This document shows, piece after piece, positions 5,792 to 5,823 of a stretch of 5,823 nt of DNA. The first letter of the stretch is position 1, and every line of letters begins with the position of its first letter. This DNA comes from JBEKOF01 sp050015895 (GTDB lineage Bacteria > Verrucomicrobiota > Verrucomicrobiia > Limisphaerales > Palsa-1400): NCBI GenBank assembly GCA_050015895.1, contig JBEKAN010000309.1, forward strand, positions 1 through 5,823, in the 5' to 3' direction. The translations under genes were made by a program, and so were the position numbers. The notes under the pieces are model-generated. The model did no database searches. It saw nothing but the letters and a program-made list of their open reading frames with translations, and was not told the origin of the DNA.

Positions 5792-5823
5792 TTATCGTAA
5801 AAACTCACTCAGGCGTTTCATCA
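5792..5823 (-). CDS. C-terminal codons of a possible upstream gene (edge of window)
   Basis: On the minus strand a frame open to the right edge ends MKRLSEFLR and a TAA at 5792-5794, just 9 nt before the start of the YaaW-like gene. The basic amphipathic ending would suit an ECF sigma factor, which would fit the anti-sigma-like start of the next gene, but ten codons are far too few to identify it. It could also be a chance open frame. Confidence 0.25.
   Translation of the reverse strand, partial: MKRLSEFLR

Noticed and set aside
1..5823. CRISPR arrays, complete insertion sequences, rRNA genes
   Set aside because: No regularly spaced repeats, no transposase frames with terminal inverted repeats, and no rRNA signatures were seen on either strand.

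Overview
The window looks like a chromosomal segment of a GC-rich, flagellated, Gram-negative-type bacterium in which a mobile element has landed and decayed. A Verrucomicrobiota, Planctomycetota or Acidobacteriota host is my best guess. It rests on the weak Shine-Dalgarno sites, the style of the tyrosine recombinase, and the anti-sigma-like start of the right-hand gene. It is an inference, not a firm assignment.

Left edge (1-581): the C-terminal part of the flagellar motor switch protein FliM, reading in from outside the window. Next comes about 330 nt with no convincing gene (one weak minus-strand ORF), then an abrupt 5' half of a serine tRNA gene with anticodon CGA (912-954). The tRNA match stops just after the anticodon stem, and no T arm or acceptor 3' strand follows.

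Middle (955-3644): about 510 nt of unassigned sequence with a tandem 10-bp repeat and a strong hairpin. A small helix-turn-helix protein of the AlpA/excisionase type follows (1473-1667) and is closed by a near-perfect intrinsic terminator (1738-1770). After another roughly 400 nt without a gene comes a complete drug-efflux-type MFS transporter of the DHA2 (14-helix) family (2169-3644).

Right (3785-5823, minus strand): a small conserved-looking protein of unknown function; the catalytic half of a tyrosine recombinase broken by a 1-nt frameshift, an in-frame TGA and loss of its N-terminus; a 337-residue membrane protein whose C-terminal half resembles E. coli YaaW (UPF0174/DUF3944) joined to an anti-sigma-like N-terminus; and the last codons of a further gene at the edge.

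Taken together, a broken tRNA gene, an excisionase-like protein and a dead integrase flank an efflux pump. This suggests the remains of a genomic island or integrative element that targeted tRNA-Ser. The link between the tRNA fragment and this particular integrase is inferred, because no second copy of an att core is visible in the window.
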